In this document: piece after piece, positions 36,066 through 44,781 of the stretch
How the letters are laid out: each line of letters starts with the position of its first letter
How positions within the stretch are numbered: the stretch's first letter is position 1
DNA from: Mesorhizobium plurifarium
Lineage (GTDB): Bacteria > Pseudomonadota > Alphaproteobacteria > Rhizobiales > Rhizobiaceae
Direction of reading: 5' to 3'
Assembly: GCA_000824785.1 (NCBI GenBank)
Contig: CCNB01000006.1
Coordinates: forward strand, 366,780-411,601
DNA: 44,822 nucleotides
Notes under the pieces: generated by a model
What the model was told of the DNA's origin: nothing
Seen by the model: the letters and a program-made list of their open reading frames with translations, nothing else
Databases searched by the model: none
Translations under genes and position numbers: made by a program

Positions 36066-36692
36066 GTGACGGCCGCAGGGACGGAAGATGCCGGACGGCT
36101 GGCACAGTTGCACAAGCAGCTGCTCGCTGACGATTCGATCCAGTTCGGGCTGCCGACCTATGTGCAGCCACAGCCGCCGGAGTGGCTGAAGCCGTTTCTG
36201 GACGGCCTGGCCAAGCTTGGTCCCTATATGATCTATCTGTTCTGGGGCGCGGTGATCATCGGCGTCGCGATCATCGCTTTCCTGCTTCTCCTTGAAGCCA
36301 AAGGCATCGCCTGGCGCCTGCCCTGGCGACGCAAGCGTCTGGAGGCCGAAGCGAAGGAAGAGTGGCGCCCTGACGCAGGGGCTGCCCAGATCCTGCTCTC
36401 GGAGGCCGATGCGCTCGCCGCGCGCGGCGAATATGACGAGGCGGTGCATCTTCTGTTGCGCCGCAGCGTCGCCGATATCGCCACCCGGTTGCCCGATTTC
36501 CTGCGCCCGTCGCTCACCGCGCGCGACATCGCCGCGGCCGGCTCGATCCCCACCCGGCCTCGCGCCGCCTTCAGCGAGATCGCCCGGATCGTCGAGGCGG
36601 CCTTGTTCGCCCGCCGTCCCGTCGGCGCCGAGGGCTGGCGGCAGGCGCGCGGCGCCTATGAGCGTTTCGCCTTCCGGGATGCGTGGGCATGA
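36066..36692 (+). CDS. DUF4129-type membrane protein, first gene of the MoxR operon
   Basis: A 208-residue protein: a short cytoplasmic or periplasmic N-terminus, one membrane helix (about 53-77), then a soluble helical domain. AARGEYDEAVHLLLRRSVADI and RPSLTARDIA are typical of the DUF4129 C-terminal domain found beside MoxR/DUF58 genes. The start is a GTG at 36066 with GGGGGA 9 bases upstream; in-frame upstream ATG 36012 would add 18 unlikely residues. The stop overlaps the start of the next gene by ATGA. It is the promoter-proximal gene of a six-gene operon and probably anchors the complex to the membrane. Confidence 0.78.
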   Translation: MTAAGTEDAGRLAQLHKQLLADDSIQFGLPTYVQPQPPEWLKPFLDGLAKLGPYMIYLFWGAVIIGVAIIAFLLLLEAKGIAWRLPWRRKRLEAEAKEEWRPDAGAAQILLSEADALAARGEYDEAVHLLLRRSVADIATRLPDFLRPSLTARDIAAAGSIPTRPRAAFSEIARIVEAALFARRPVGAEGWRQARGAYERFAFRDAWA

Positions 36693-37903
36693 GCGCGCAG
36701 GTGACAGGGGCAGCACAAGAACCGTTCAGCCGCAAAACGCTGTTCTGGGGCATTTTCGCCAGTCTGCTAGCAGCCGCCGGTTTCTTTCTGCTCTCCACCT
36801 ATGCGCCCGATTTCCGCGAGCCCGCAGGCGGCGGTACGCCATTTTCCAAGGGCGGCACCGGCTATGCCGGGCTTGTCGAATGGCTGAAGCTCACCAACGG
36901 ACAGGCGCCGCCGATGGAACGCGGCGAGAAGGACCTGGCATCCCCGCTCGCCTCGACCTTCCTGCTCGTCGTCACCATCGCGCCGGGCAGCGACCCGGCC
37001 GCGCTCGATCGGCTCATCAAGGCACGCTCGGGCAAGGACACGCTGTTCGTCCTGCCGAAATGGCAGACCTTTCCCCTGCTGGGGCACGATGGCTGGGAGA
37101 CGAAGATCGAGCGGCTGCCCAACAGCGTCGTCAACGATTGGCTCGGCCGCATCGCCAAGGCAAAGCTCGGCGAGGCAAGGAACACGCTCTCGCAGATCAA
37201 TATCGCCGGCCGCATGGTCGCCGCGCCGGACGAGTTGCAATGGGTGGCGGACGACCATCCGCTGATCGCGGCGGGCGACGGCAGGGCGATCCTGACCGAG
37301 CTCGACAACGAACCCTTCTACATCCTCACCGATCCCGATTTTATCAACAATGCCGGGCTGAAGGACGAGCAGACGGCGGCCGCCGCCCTCGACATGATCG
37401 CCATGATCGAGCCTGCCAAGGGCGCGGTCATGTTCGACCTGACGCTGCACGGCATCGGCCAGAAATACGATCTCGCCAAGCTTCTGGTCGAACCGCCCTT
37501 CCTGGCGCTGACGCTGTCGGTGCTGGTGGCGGCCGCGCTCGCCTTCCTGCACGGGCTCGGCCGCTTCGGCCCGCCGCGCGAGGAAGGGCGCGCTATCGCC
37601 TTCGGCAAGCGGGCGCTGGTCGACACCACGGCGATGCTGCTCAGGCGCGCCGGGCGATTGCAAGGGCTTGGCGACCGCTATGCCGCGCTGATGCGTCAGC
37701 GCGCCGCCGCGCTGCTCGGCGCGCCGCACGGGCTGCAAGGCGAGGCGCTCGACCGCTGGCTCGATTCCCGCGACAAAAGTGAAGCGCATGGCTTCACCAC
37801 ACGATTCAAGGCAGTGAACGATTCCAACAGTTTGGCCGCAATGCATGAAGCAGCGGAAAAGCTGCATGACTGGACGGCAAGGAGGCTCGGTGAACGTCGA
37901 TGA
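36689..37903 (+). CDS. DUF4350-type protein of the MoxR operon
   Basis: A 404-residue protein with an N-terminal helix (about 18-38), an extracytoplasmic domain of about 230 residues and a second helix (about 268-286). FREPAGGGTPFSKGGTGYAGLVEWLK is the recognised DUF4350 segment (FSKG-x-x-G-Y-x-x-L), LLVVTIAPGSDPAALDRLI the beta strand of its Rossmann-like fold, resembling GldG/IFT domains. The cytoplasmic tail is basic and helical. No enzymatic residues are evident. ATG 36689 overlaps the upstream stop (ATGA), which decides the start over GTG 36683. Its own end overlaps the MoxR gene by 14 bases. Confidence 0.8.
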   Translation: MSAQVTGAAQEPFSRKTLFWGIFASLLAAAGFFLLSTYAPDFREPAGGGTPFSKGGTGYAGLVEWLKLTNGQAPPMERGEKDLASPLASTFLLVVTIAPGSDPAALDRLIKARSGKDTLFVLPKWQTFPLLGHDGWETKIERLPNSVVNDWLGRIAKAKLGEARNTLSQINIAGRMVAAPDELQWVADDHPLIAAGDGRAILTELDNEPFYILTDPDFINNAGLKDEQTAAAALDMIAMIEPAKGAVMFDLTLHGIGQKYDLAKLLVEPPFLALTLSVLVAAALAFLHGLGRFGPPREEGRAIAFGKRALVDTTAMLLRRAGRLQGLGDRYAALMRQRAAALLGAPHGLQGEALDRWLDSRDKSEAHGFTTRFKAVNDSNSLAAMHEAAEKLHDWTARRLGERR

Positions 37904-38843
37904 AGTGAAGGCCCTGGCCGGCGCGATCAGGGAAGAAGTGGCGAAAGCGATCACCGGGCAGCGCGACACGGTCGACCTGATGCTGACGGCGCTGTTCGCC
38001 GGCGGACATATTCTGCTCGAAGGCCCTCCAGGCACCGCCAAGACGATGACGGCGCGCTGCTTCGCGCAGGCGCTCGGCGTCGCCTATGGCCGCATCCAGT
38101 TCACGCCCGATTTGATGCCCGGCGATATCGTCGGCTCCAACATCTACAATTTCCAGACCGGGCAGTTCACGCTGACGCGCGGGCCGATCTTCTGCGATCT
38201 TCTGCTTGCCGACGAAATCAACCGCACGCCGCCGAAGACGCAAGCCGCCCTGCTCGAGGCCATGCAAGAGCACGCCGTCACCTTCGACGGCACCACGCAT
38301 TCGCTCGGCCGGAATTTCATGGTGGTAGCGACGCAGAATCCGATCGAGCATCAGGGCGTCTACCCCCTGCCCGAGGCGCAGCTCGACCGCTTCCTGTTCA
38401 AGCATCGGGTAAGTTATCCGGACCTCACGGAGGAGCGCGCGATCATCGTCCATCACGGCGGCTCGGCCTCGCACGACATCGAGCAATACGGCATCAAGGC
38501 GCGGACCGACCGCAAGACGCTTGAAGCCGCGCTCGCCACGGTCGGCGACGTCACGCTGGTCGACGACGTCGTCGGCTATATCGCCGCCCTCGTGCGCGGC
38601 ACGCGCGAAAGCCCCGACCTCGAGGTCGGCGCCAGCCCGCGCGCGGGCGCCATGCTTGCGCGCGCCGCGCGCGCCAGGGCGGCGCTCGACGGCCGCAACT
38701 ACGTCATCCCGGACGATGTCAAGGCCTTGGCCGTGCCGGCGCTGCGCCACCGCGTCGTGCTCTCACCGGCCGCGCAGATCGACGGGCGCCTGGTCGAGCA
38801 GATCGTCTCCGACCTCGTCGACCACACGGAAGCGCCGCGTTGA
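37890..38843 (+). CDS. MoxR-family AAA+ ATPase
   Basis: A 317-residue cytoplasmic ATPase of the MoxR/RavA branch, members of which remodel or mature partner proteins, often those with vWA domains. Walker A is GPPGTAKT (about 45-52), Walker B LLLADEINR, sensor 1 ATQNPIE, the arginine-finger/sensor-2 region is PEAQLDRFLFK and GASPRAGAMLARAARA. It starts at GTG 37890 with a GGAGG site 4 bases upstream, inside the end of the DUF4350 gene. The stop overlaps the TTG start of the DUF58 gene. The genes either side supply the probable vWA-like partner (DUF58) and membrane anchors. Confidence 0.93.
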   Translation: MNVDEVKALAGAIREEVAKAITGQRDTVDLMLTALFAGGHILLEGPPGTAKTMTARCFAQALGVAYGRIQFTPDLMPGDIVGSNIYNFQTGQFTLTRGPIFCDLLLADEINRTPPKTQAALLEAMQEHAVTFDGTTHSLGRNFMVVATQNPIEHQGVYPLPEAQLDRFLFKHRVSYPDLTEERAIIVHHGGSASHDIEQYGIKARTDRKTLEAALATVGDVTLVDDVVGYIAALVRGTRESPDLEVGASPRAGAMLARAARARAALDGRNYVIPDDVKALAVPALRHRVVLSPAAQIDGRLVEQIVSDLVDHTEAPR

Positions 38844-40144
38844 TCTATCCGAGCGGCAGAGCGGTCTGGGCAGCGGCGGCGGGGGCGATCCCCGCCTTCC
38901 TGATCGCGCTCGCGCTTCCGCATGTCTGGTATCTCGGCCTGTTGTGGATCTGCGTGCTCCTTGCCTTCCTGGCGGTGGACGCGGCCGCGGGCAGAGGCCG
39001 CGCCGCGCTCGACGCCACGCTGGCGGCGCCGCCGCAGGTGGGCATCGGCGGGCGCTTCACGCTGCACATCGCGGCAGGTGTCGGGGCAAGGCTTAGGCGC
39101 CTGCAGGCGCGTGTCGGGCATGACCAGCGCCTGCAGCCGGTCGCGGGCACCGGCGGCGCGCTGCCGGCCGATGGCGGCACGCTTGACCTCGAATTCGAGG
39201 CCATCCGCCGCGGCATCGCCAGCTTCGACCGGCTCTGGCTGCGCTGGCAGGGCCCGTTCGGGCTGGTGTGGAACCAGGTCATATTGCCGATCGACCGCAA
39301 GGTTGCGGTGCTGCCCAATGTCAACAGCGCGCGCGACGAGGCGATCACGCTCCTGCAGCGCTCGGCCCTTGCCGACGGCCATGCGCAGAAGCGCGCCGGC
39401 CAGGGCCGCGAGTTCGAGGCGCTGAAGGATTACCAGCCCGGCATGGGCCGGCGCATGATCGACTGGAAGCGCAGCGCCCGTCACGGCAAGCTTTTGGCGC
39501 GCGAGTTCCGGATCGAGGAAAACAACAACATCGTGCTTGCCATCGATAGCGGCCGCCTGATGTGCGAACCGGTCGACGGCGTGCCGAAGGTCGACCGCGC
39601 GGTGACGGCAGCGCTTCTGTCGGCCTTCATCGCGCTCAAGGGCGGTGATCTCGTCAGCCTGTTTTCCTTCGACGCCCGGCCGCGCGTCTCCAGCGGCGCG
39701 GTGCGCGGCTCGCCGAGCTTCACCATGATCCAGAAGCGCGCCGCCGAGATCGACTATTCGACCGAGGAGACCAACTTCACCCTGGCGCTGACCACGCTTT
39801 CGGCCAGGCTCGACCGTCGCTCGCTGGTCATCGTCTTCACCGATTTCGTCGACCCGATCAGCGCCGAGCTGATGCTGCGCACCGTCGGCCGGCTGACCGA
39901 GCGGCATCTGGTGCTGTTCATGCTGATGCGGGATGTGGAGCTCGAAACGCTGGCCGACATGGCGCCGGTGGCGCCCGAGGATGTCGCCCGCTCCGTCACC
40001 GCCGGCGACCTCCTGAAGCAGCGGCAGGTGGTGATCGGCAGGCTCAGGCTGCTTGGCGCGCATGTCATCGAGGCCGACCATCAGCGCCTCGGCCCGGCGC
40101 TGGTCGAGCGCTATATCCAGCTCAAGGAGGAGAACCTTCTATGA
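38840..40144 (+). CDS. DUF58 protein with vWA-like domain
   Basis: A 434-residue protein with two N-terminal membrane helices (about 8-28 and 30-50), a beta-rich domain, the DUF58 core and a vWA-like fold. GREFEALKDYQPGMGRRMIDWK is the DUF58 signature (about 195-216). VLAIDSGRLM and VIVFTDFVDP stand where a vWA domain has its metal-binding D-x-S-x-S and later acidic loop, and D-S-G-R is only a partial metal motif. These proteins are the usual clients or partners of MoxR ATPases. The TTG start at 38840 overlaps the MoxR stop (TTGA); the stop overlaps the next gene (ATGA). Confidence 0.88.
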   Translation: MIYPSGRAVWAAAAGAIPAFLIALALPHVWYLGLLWICVLLAFLAVDAAAGRGRAALDATLAAPPQVGIGGRFTLHIAAGVGARLRRLQARVGHDQRLQPVAGTGGALPADGGTLDLEFEAIRRGIASFDRLWLRWQGPFGLVWNQVILPIDRKVAVLPNVNSARDEAITLLQRSALADGHAQKRAGQGREFEALKDYQPGMGRRMIDWKRSARHGKLLAREFRIEENNNIVLAIDSGRLMCEPVDGVPKVDRAVTAALLSAFIALKGGDLVSLFSFDARPRVSSGAVRGSPSFTMIQKRAAEIDYSTEETNFTLALTTLSARLDRRSLVIVFTDFVDPISAELMLRTVGRLTERHLVLFMLMRDVELETLADMAPVAPEDVARSVTAGDLLKQRQVVIGRLRLLGAHVIEADHQRLGPALVERYIQLKEENLL

Positions 40145-41157
40145 CGCTGTCCGCCGGCACCGATGCTGTCCGCCAGTCGCTGGCGAGCTTCCGTCAGGAG
40201 CGCGAGGCCGACTGGAAAGCCTTCGAGGCGCTGCTGGCGCGCGTCGAGAAGCGCGCGCCGCGCGCGCTGTCGGAAGACGAGCTGCTGTCGCTGCCGTTGC
40301 TCTACCGCTCGGCGCTGTCTTCGCTTTCGGTGGCGCGCGCGACCTCGCTCGACAGCGCGCTGATCGCCTATCTCGAGGCGCTCTGCCTGCGCGGCTATTT
40401 CTATCTCTACGGCGCGCGGCGATCCTTGAGGACGCGCATCGGCGATTTCTTCCTGCACGATTGGCCGGCAGCGATCCGCGACCTGTGGCGCGAGGTGTGG
40501 ACATCGGTCGCCCTCACGGTGATCGGCGCGATTGCCGGCTATTGGCTAGTCGCCTCCGACAAGCGCTGGTACGACGCCATCATCGCGCCGAGCCTGGCCG
40601 GCGGGCGCAACCCGGATTCGTCGGCTGAGACGCTACGGGCGGTGCTTTACGGCGGCGGCGACCATTTTCTGTCGGGGTTCGCCGCCTATCTCTTCACCCA
40701 CAACACGCAGGTCTCGATCCTGGCCTTCGCGCTGGGCTTCGCCTTTGCGATGCCGAGCGTGCTGATCATCCTGATGAATGGCTGCATGCTCGGCGCCATT
40801 TTCCAGATCTATGCCGCCAAGGGCCTGGGCTTCGAGCTCGGCGGCTGGCTTTCGATCCACGGCACGACGGAATTGTTCGCCATCGCCATTGCGGGTGCCG
40901 CCGGCATGCGCATTGGCACCAGCATCGCCTTTCCCGGCGAGCTGACCCGCATGGCCGCCGCCGCCCGGGCCGGGCGCGTGGCCGCGACCGCCATGATCGG
41001 CGTCACCGTGATGCTGCTTTTCGCCGGACTGCTGGAAGGCATCGGCCGGCAGACGATCACCAGCGATCTCGCCCGCTACTCGATCGGCGGCGGCATGCTG
41101 GCCTTCTGGATTTGCTATTTCTACCTGTTCCGGATGGTGCGGCATGGCGACCGCTAG
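40141..41157 (+). CDS. SpoIIM-like membrane protein
   Basis: A 338-residue protein of the SpoIIM family (PF01944), best known from stage II of Bacillus sporulation, where SpoIIM joins a peptidoglycan-hydrolysing complex during engulfment. Here a cytoplasmic helical part of about 115 residues (Arg/Glu-rich) precedes about six helices (starting VALTVIGAIAGYWLV). FTHNTQVSILAFALGFAFAMPSVL and WLSIHGTTELFAIAIAGAAG are the family hallmarks: N-x-x-V-x-x-x-x-x-x-G and H-G-x-x-E. The organism group does not sporulate, so the role must differ. Start and stop both overlap neighbours in the MoxR operon. Confidence 0.9.
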   Translation: MTLSAGTDAVRQSLASFRQEREADWKAFEALLARVEKRAPRALSEDELLSLPLLYRSALSSLSVARATSLDSALIAYLEALCLRGYFYLYGARRSLRTRIGDFFLHDWPAAIRDLWREVWTSVALTVIGAIAGYWLVASDKRWYDAIIAPSLAGGRNPDSSAETLRAVLYGGGDHFLSGFAAYLFTHNTQVSILAFALGFAFAMPSVLIILMNGCMLGAIFQIYAAKGLGFELGGWLSIHGTTELFAIAIAGAAGMRIGTSIAFPGELTRMAAAARAGRVAATAMIGVTVMLLFAGLLEGIGRQTITSDLARYSIGGGMLAFWICYFYLFRMVRHGDR

Positions 41158-42022
41158 GGCAGCGAAGGTCAAGGACCCGGCGGCATTGATCCGCCCGTTG
41201 GTGACGCCGGAGGGCGTCGACCTCAGGGTGAAGCTCGCCGACGCCGGCACCCGGGCTTCCGGATTCCTGCTCGACGTGGTGATCATCATCGTGGCTGCGG
41301 TCGTGGTCAGCCTCGTCGCCCTGTTCGGACTTGGCGGGCTTGGCGTGCAGGATGCCGAACCGCTGTTCATCGTCTGGATCATCTTCATCTTCTTCCTGCG
41401 CAACGTCTACTTCATCGCCTTCGAGGCGGGACGGCGGGCGGCCACGCCGGGCAAGCGCGTGGTCGGCGTGAGGGTCGCCTCGCGCAGCGGCGCCGGCCTG
41501 ACGCTCGACCAGGTCATCGCGCGCAACCTGATGCGCGAGATCGAAGTCTTCCTGCCGCTGTCGATCCTCGCCGCGCGCGCCAGCGCCGATGTCGCCGACA
41601 CGCTGACGACCATCTTCGGCCTGGTCTGGGCGCTGCTCTTCTCGCTGTTCCCGTTGTTCAACCGCGACCGTCTGAGGATCGGCGACCTGCTCGCCGGCAC
41701 CTGGGTGGTCGAGGCGCCGAAAGTGGCGCTGCTCGAGGATCTTTCGCGGCGCAAGGACCCGATCGCGGCACGCTTCCAGTTCAGCCCGGCGCAGCTCGAC
41801 GCCTATGGCATCGCCGAGTTGCAGAAGCTCGAGGAAGTGCTGCGCCGCGACGATCATTCGGCGCTGAGGGCTGTGGCGGAGACCATCGCCCGCAAGATCG
41901 GCGCCAGGGTCGAGCCGATCGATTCAAAGGCCTTCCTCACCGCCTATTACGGCGAGCTGCGCGCGCATCTGGAACGCAAGCTGCTGCTCGGGAATAGGAA
42001 GGCGGATAAGTACGCGCGATAG
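41144..42022 (+). CDS. RDD-family membrane protein, last gene of the MoxR operon
   Basis: A 292-residue protein with an RDD domain (about 25-200) of three or four helices and a soluble helical C-terminal domain of about 90 residues. DAGTRASGFLLDVVIIIV contains the first R and D of the RDD motif, FEAGRRAATPGKRVVGVRV the conserved T-P-G-K-x-x-x-x-x-x-V loop, and FNRDRLRIGDLLAGTWVV the last R-x-x-x-D. RDD proteins are poorly understood; a few act as ion exchangers or ligand-binding membrane partners. The ATG overlaps the SpoIIM gene by 14 bases. Operon end; no terminator hairpin is obvious after it. Confidence 0.88.
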   Translation: MATARAAKVKDPAALIRPLVTPEGVDLRVKLADAGTRASGFLLDVVIIIVAAVVVSLVALFGLGGLGVQDAEPLFIVWIIFIFFLRNVYFIAFEAGRRAATPGKRVVGVRVASRSGAGLTLDQVIARNLMREIEVFLPLSILAARASADVADTLTTIFGLVWALLFSLFPLFNRDRLRIGDLLAGTWVVEAPKVALLEDLSRRKDPIAARFQFSPAQLDAYGIAELQKLEEVLRRDDHSALRAVAETIARKIGARVEPIDSKAFLTAYYGELRAHLERKLLLGNRKADKYAR

Positions 42023-42037
42023 CGAAGCGTCCCTCGC

Positions 42038-42724
42038 CTACCCCACCCACTTTTCATAGTCCGACACCAGGAGATGCAGCGGCGCGACGTCCTCGTCGAT
42101 GTTGGAGAAGCGGCCGATCGGCTCGCGGAAGACGTTGTCGGTGAGGTCGTCATTGACGGTCGAGACTTCGCCGATCAGCACGTCCTTGCCCTCGGCCCAG
42201 AAGGCGTGCCAGACGCCGGGCAGCAGCGTGACGCTCTGGCCGGGATCGAGCTTCAGCAGTCCTCCCGCCGGCAACCTGGTGATGGTGCCGTCGACCGGCA
42301 CCGAGACTTCGGCCTTCGGGTCGATGCCGCCGTCGCGGTCGTGCATGAAAAGCTCCAGCACCAGCTTGCCGCCGCCACGGTTGATGATGTCCTCGGCCTT
42401 GATGTTGTGGCGGTGCATCGGCGACAGCTGGTCCTTGCGCGAGATCATGATCTTCTCCGCATAAAGCATGCCCATGCCGAGCTTCATGTCCGCGTAGCGA
42501 CCGTTTCGCACGGTGAACAGGAACAGGCCGAGCTCGTCGAACTTCTCCTGGCCGTAATCGGTGATGTCCCAGCCAAGGCGGGAGGTGAAGATGGCTGAGG
42601 AGTCGGCCTTATGCGCCTTCATCTCTTCCGGCGACCAATAGGCGAAGGGCGGCATGATATAGCCGAAGGAGCGGATGAAGGCGTCGGCTTCGCGGATGAT
42701 GTCGTTGATCTTGGAGCGCTTCAT
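42038..42724 (-). CDS. D-lyxose / D-mannose ketol-isomerase
   Basis: A 228-residue cupin isomerase of the D-lyxose isomerase family (PF07385), interconverting D-lyxose and D-xylulose, and D-mannose and D-fructose. The Mn2+ ligands are visible: His104 and His106 in SPMHRHNIK, Glu111, and His173 in GVWHAFW. RNGRYADMKLGMGMLYAEK is a conserved substrate-side segment. ATG 42724 is preceded by GGAGGAG at 7 bases. It is divergent from a D-threonine-aldolase-type gene by about 150 bases, and the two may belong to unrelated pathways that share a control region. No sugar transporter or kinase is next to it in the window. Confidence 0.9.
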   Translation of the reverse strand: MKRSKINDIIREADAFIRSFGYIMPPFAYWSPEEMKAHKADSSAIFTSRLGWDITDYGQEKFDELGLFLFTVRNGRYADMKLGMGMLYAEKIMISRKDQLSPMHRHNIKAEDIINRGGGKLVLELFMHDRDGGIDPKAEVSVPVDGTITRLPAGGLLKLDPGQSVTLLPGVWHAFWAEGKDVLIGEVSTVNDDLTDNVFREPIGRFSNIDEDVAPLHLLVSDYEKWVG

Positions 42725-42877
42725 GGTGGTTCTCCTCCGGCCGATGCCTTGCTGAATCTGCCCATCCGAATAGCCCAATGCTGGTCCGCTGTCGACGCAA
42801 ACCCGCTGCTCTGGCCCCGTGACATCCGGCCGGATCGGGACCATAAACCAAGCCAGATTTCTTCAGCGGTGACCTTT

Positions 42878-43936
42878 ATGCCAACCATAGACGACCTCGA
42901 CACGCCGGCGATCCTGATCGATGCAGCCCGCGCGGAAGCCAACATAAGAAGGGCGCAGGCGCATGCCGACTCACATGGGCTGAAGCTGCGCCCGCACATC
43001 AAGACGCACAAATTGCCTTACTGGGCGAAGAAGCAGGTGGCGGCGGGCGCCATCGGCATCACCTGCCAGAAGATCGGCGAGGCAGAGGTGATGGCCGACG
43101 CTGGGCTCAAGGATATTTTCCTGCCCTACAACATCCTCGGCCGCGCCAAGCTGGAGCGGCTTAAGGCGTTGCATGGGCGTGTCACGCTGTCGGTGACGGC
43201 GGACAGCCATGAGACGCTGGAAGGCCTTGCCGCCACCTTCACCGATGCCGGCCATCCATTGCCGGTGCTGGTCGAGTGTGACACCGGCATGGGCCGCTGC
43301 GGCGTCCAGAGCGCCGAAGACGCGGTGACGCTGGCAAAGGTCATCGATCAGGCGAAAGGCCTCTCCTTCGGCGGGCTGATGACCTATCCGGCGGCGGGTC
43401 GCGCCGCCGAGGCGGACGCCTGGCTGAAGGCCGCGCGTGATGCGCTTGCGGCGGCAGGGCTCGCATGCGAACGCATCTCCAGCGGCGGCACGCCGGACAT
43501 GTGGCGCTCCGGCGAGGACAGCGTCGTCACCGAATACCGGCCCGGCACCTACATCTACCTCGACCGCTACCAGGTCGCCAAAGGCGTCGGCACACTCGAC
43601 GATTGTGCGCTGACGGTGCTCGCCACCGTCGTCAGCCACCCGACGAAGACGCGCGCCATCCTCGACTCAGGCAGCAAGGCGCTGTCGTCCGATACGCTGG
43701 GCCTGCCGGAGTTCGGCGAACTGCTCGGCGTGCCGGGCGCCCGAGTGACCGGTTTGAGCGAAGAGCACGGCACCGTCACGCTCTCCGACGGCGCCGGCTT
43801 GCGCATAGGCGAGCGTGTGCGCGTCGTGCCCGACCATTGCTGCGTGGTCACGAATTTGTTCGATCAGGTGCATCTGATCGACGGCGACACGGTGCTGGAA
43901 ACGCTGCCGGTGGCAGCAAGGGGGCGGATGGGGTGA
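42878..43936 (+). CDS. D-threonine aldolase / D-serine dehydratase-type PLP enzyme
   Basis: A 352-residue fold-type III PLP enzyme: alanine-racemase-like barrel (about 8-235) and a C-terminal beta domain (about 245-345). The PLP lysine is Lys42 in LRPHIKTHK. The C-terminal PDHCCVV carries the His and Cys that bind the metal (Zn2+ or Mn2+) in DSD1 and D-threonine aldolases. Substrates in the family are D-threonine, D-serine and 3-hydroxy-D-aspartate; sequence alone does not separate them. ATG 42878 gives MPTIDDLDTPAILID, the usual opening; the ribosome site is weak (AGCGGTGA) and GTG 42869 is possible. Confidence 0.9.
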   Translation: MPTIDDLDTPAILIDAARAEANIRRAQAHADSHGLKLRPHIKTHKLPYWAKKQVAAGAIGITCQKIGEAEVMADAGLKDIFLPYNILGRAKLERLKALHGRVTLSVTADSHETLEGLAATFTDAGHPLPVLVECDTGMGRCGVQSAEDAVTLAKVIDQAKGLSFGGLMTYPAAGRAAEADAWLKAARDALAAAGLACERISSGGTPDMWRSGEDSVVTEYRPGTYIYLDRYQVAKGVGTLDDCALTVLATVVSHPTKTRAILDSGSKALSSDTLGLPEFGELLGVPGARVTGLSEEHGTVTLSDGAGLRIGERVRVVPDHCCVVTNLFDQVHLIDGDTVLETLPVAARGRMG

Positions 43937-43955
43937 AGTGCGCCTTTCCGTTCTC

Positions 43956-43970
43956 CCTGTGGGAGAAGGT
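43956..43970. repeat. Family-B hairpin fragment
   Basis: TTCTCCC and GGGAGAA around a TGT loop, the hairpin part of the family-B repeat, lie between the convergent aldolase-type gene and ccmC, touching the ccmC stop codon. Confidence 0.55.
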
Positions 43971-44728
43971 CAGGTCCGTTCCGCCTGCCTTGCCGCAACC
44001 CTGCGCATCGCGGTCACGCGCCTGCGGAAAATCTCCGTGCGCATCGCCATCAGGTGCAGCACGAAGAACAGCACGGTGAAGCCGAGCGCCATGACGGCGA
44101 GCGGCCACAGCATCGAAGGGTCGATGGTCGGGCCGCCGAGGCGGAAGACCGACGCCGGCTGGTGCAGCGTGTTCCACCAGTCGACCGAGAATTTGATGAT
44201 CGGGATGTTGATGAAGCCGACCAGCGTGATGATTGCCGCGGCCCAGGCGGCCCGGCCAGCATCGTCGAGCGCGCGGGTCAGCGCGATGATGCCAAGATAC
44301 ATCAGGAAAAGCACGAAGACCGAGGTCAGCCGCGCATCCCACACCCACCAGGTGCCCCACATCGGCTTGCCCCAGATGGAGCCGGTGATCAGCGCAAGCG
44401 CCGTAAAGGTGGCGCCGATCGGGGCGGCCGATTTCAGCGCGACATCGGCCAGCGGGTGGCGCCAGACCAGCGTGCCAAGCGCCGAGATCGCCATGATCGT
44501 GTAGCACATCATGGCGAGCCAGGCGAAAGGCACGTGGATGTACATGATGCGCACCGTGATGCCCTGCTGGAAATCTTCCGGAGCCGTGAAGCTCATATAG
44601 AGGCCGACGGCGAGCAGGATCGTCGCGGCCGCCGCCAGCCATGGAATGACCTTGTCCGCCAGCCCGACGAAGCGCGTCGGGTTGGCGAGGTCAGTCCATG
44701 CGGAAAAGCGTGAGGCGGTGTCGCTCAT
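43970..44728 (-). CDS. ccmC: Haem-handling protein CcmC of cytochrome c maturation
   Basis: A 252-residue inner-membrane protein of the haem-handling family. With CcmABDE, CcmC loads haem onto CcmE in the periplasm for cytochrome c biogenesis (System I). The tryptophan-rich haem-binding motif WGTWWVWDARLTS lies at about 124-136. The two flanking haem-ligand histidines are in MYIHVPFAW and in NTLHQPAS. Six helices are predicted. The N-terminal 25 residues precede the first helix, with ATG 44728. The other ccm genes, normally adjacent, must lie beyond the window's right edge or elsewhere. Confidence 0.95.
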   Translation of the reverse strand: MSDTASRFSAWTDLANPTRFVGLADKVIPWLAAAATILLAVGLYMSFTAPEDFQQGITVRIMYIHVPFAWLAMMCYTIMAISALGTLVWRHPLADVALKSAAPIGATFTALALITGSIWGKPMWGTWWVWDARLTSVFVLFLMYLGIIALTRALDDAGRAAWAAAIITLVGFINIPIIKFSVDWWNTLHQPASVFRLGGPTIDPSMLWPLAVMALGFTVLFFVLHLMAMRTEIFRRRVTAMRRVAARQAERT

Positions 44729-44781
44729 GCCGATCTAAATAGACCGGCATGAGGTTTGGGGCAATTGGACGGATGTCGCAC

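Noticed and set aside
40141..41157. Evidence for sporulation
   Set aside because: SpoIIM-family proteins occur in many non-sporulating bacteria, and no other sporulation gene is present.
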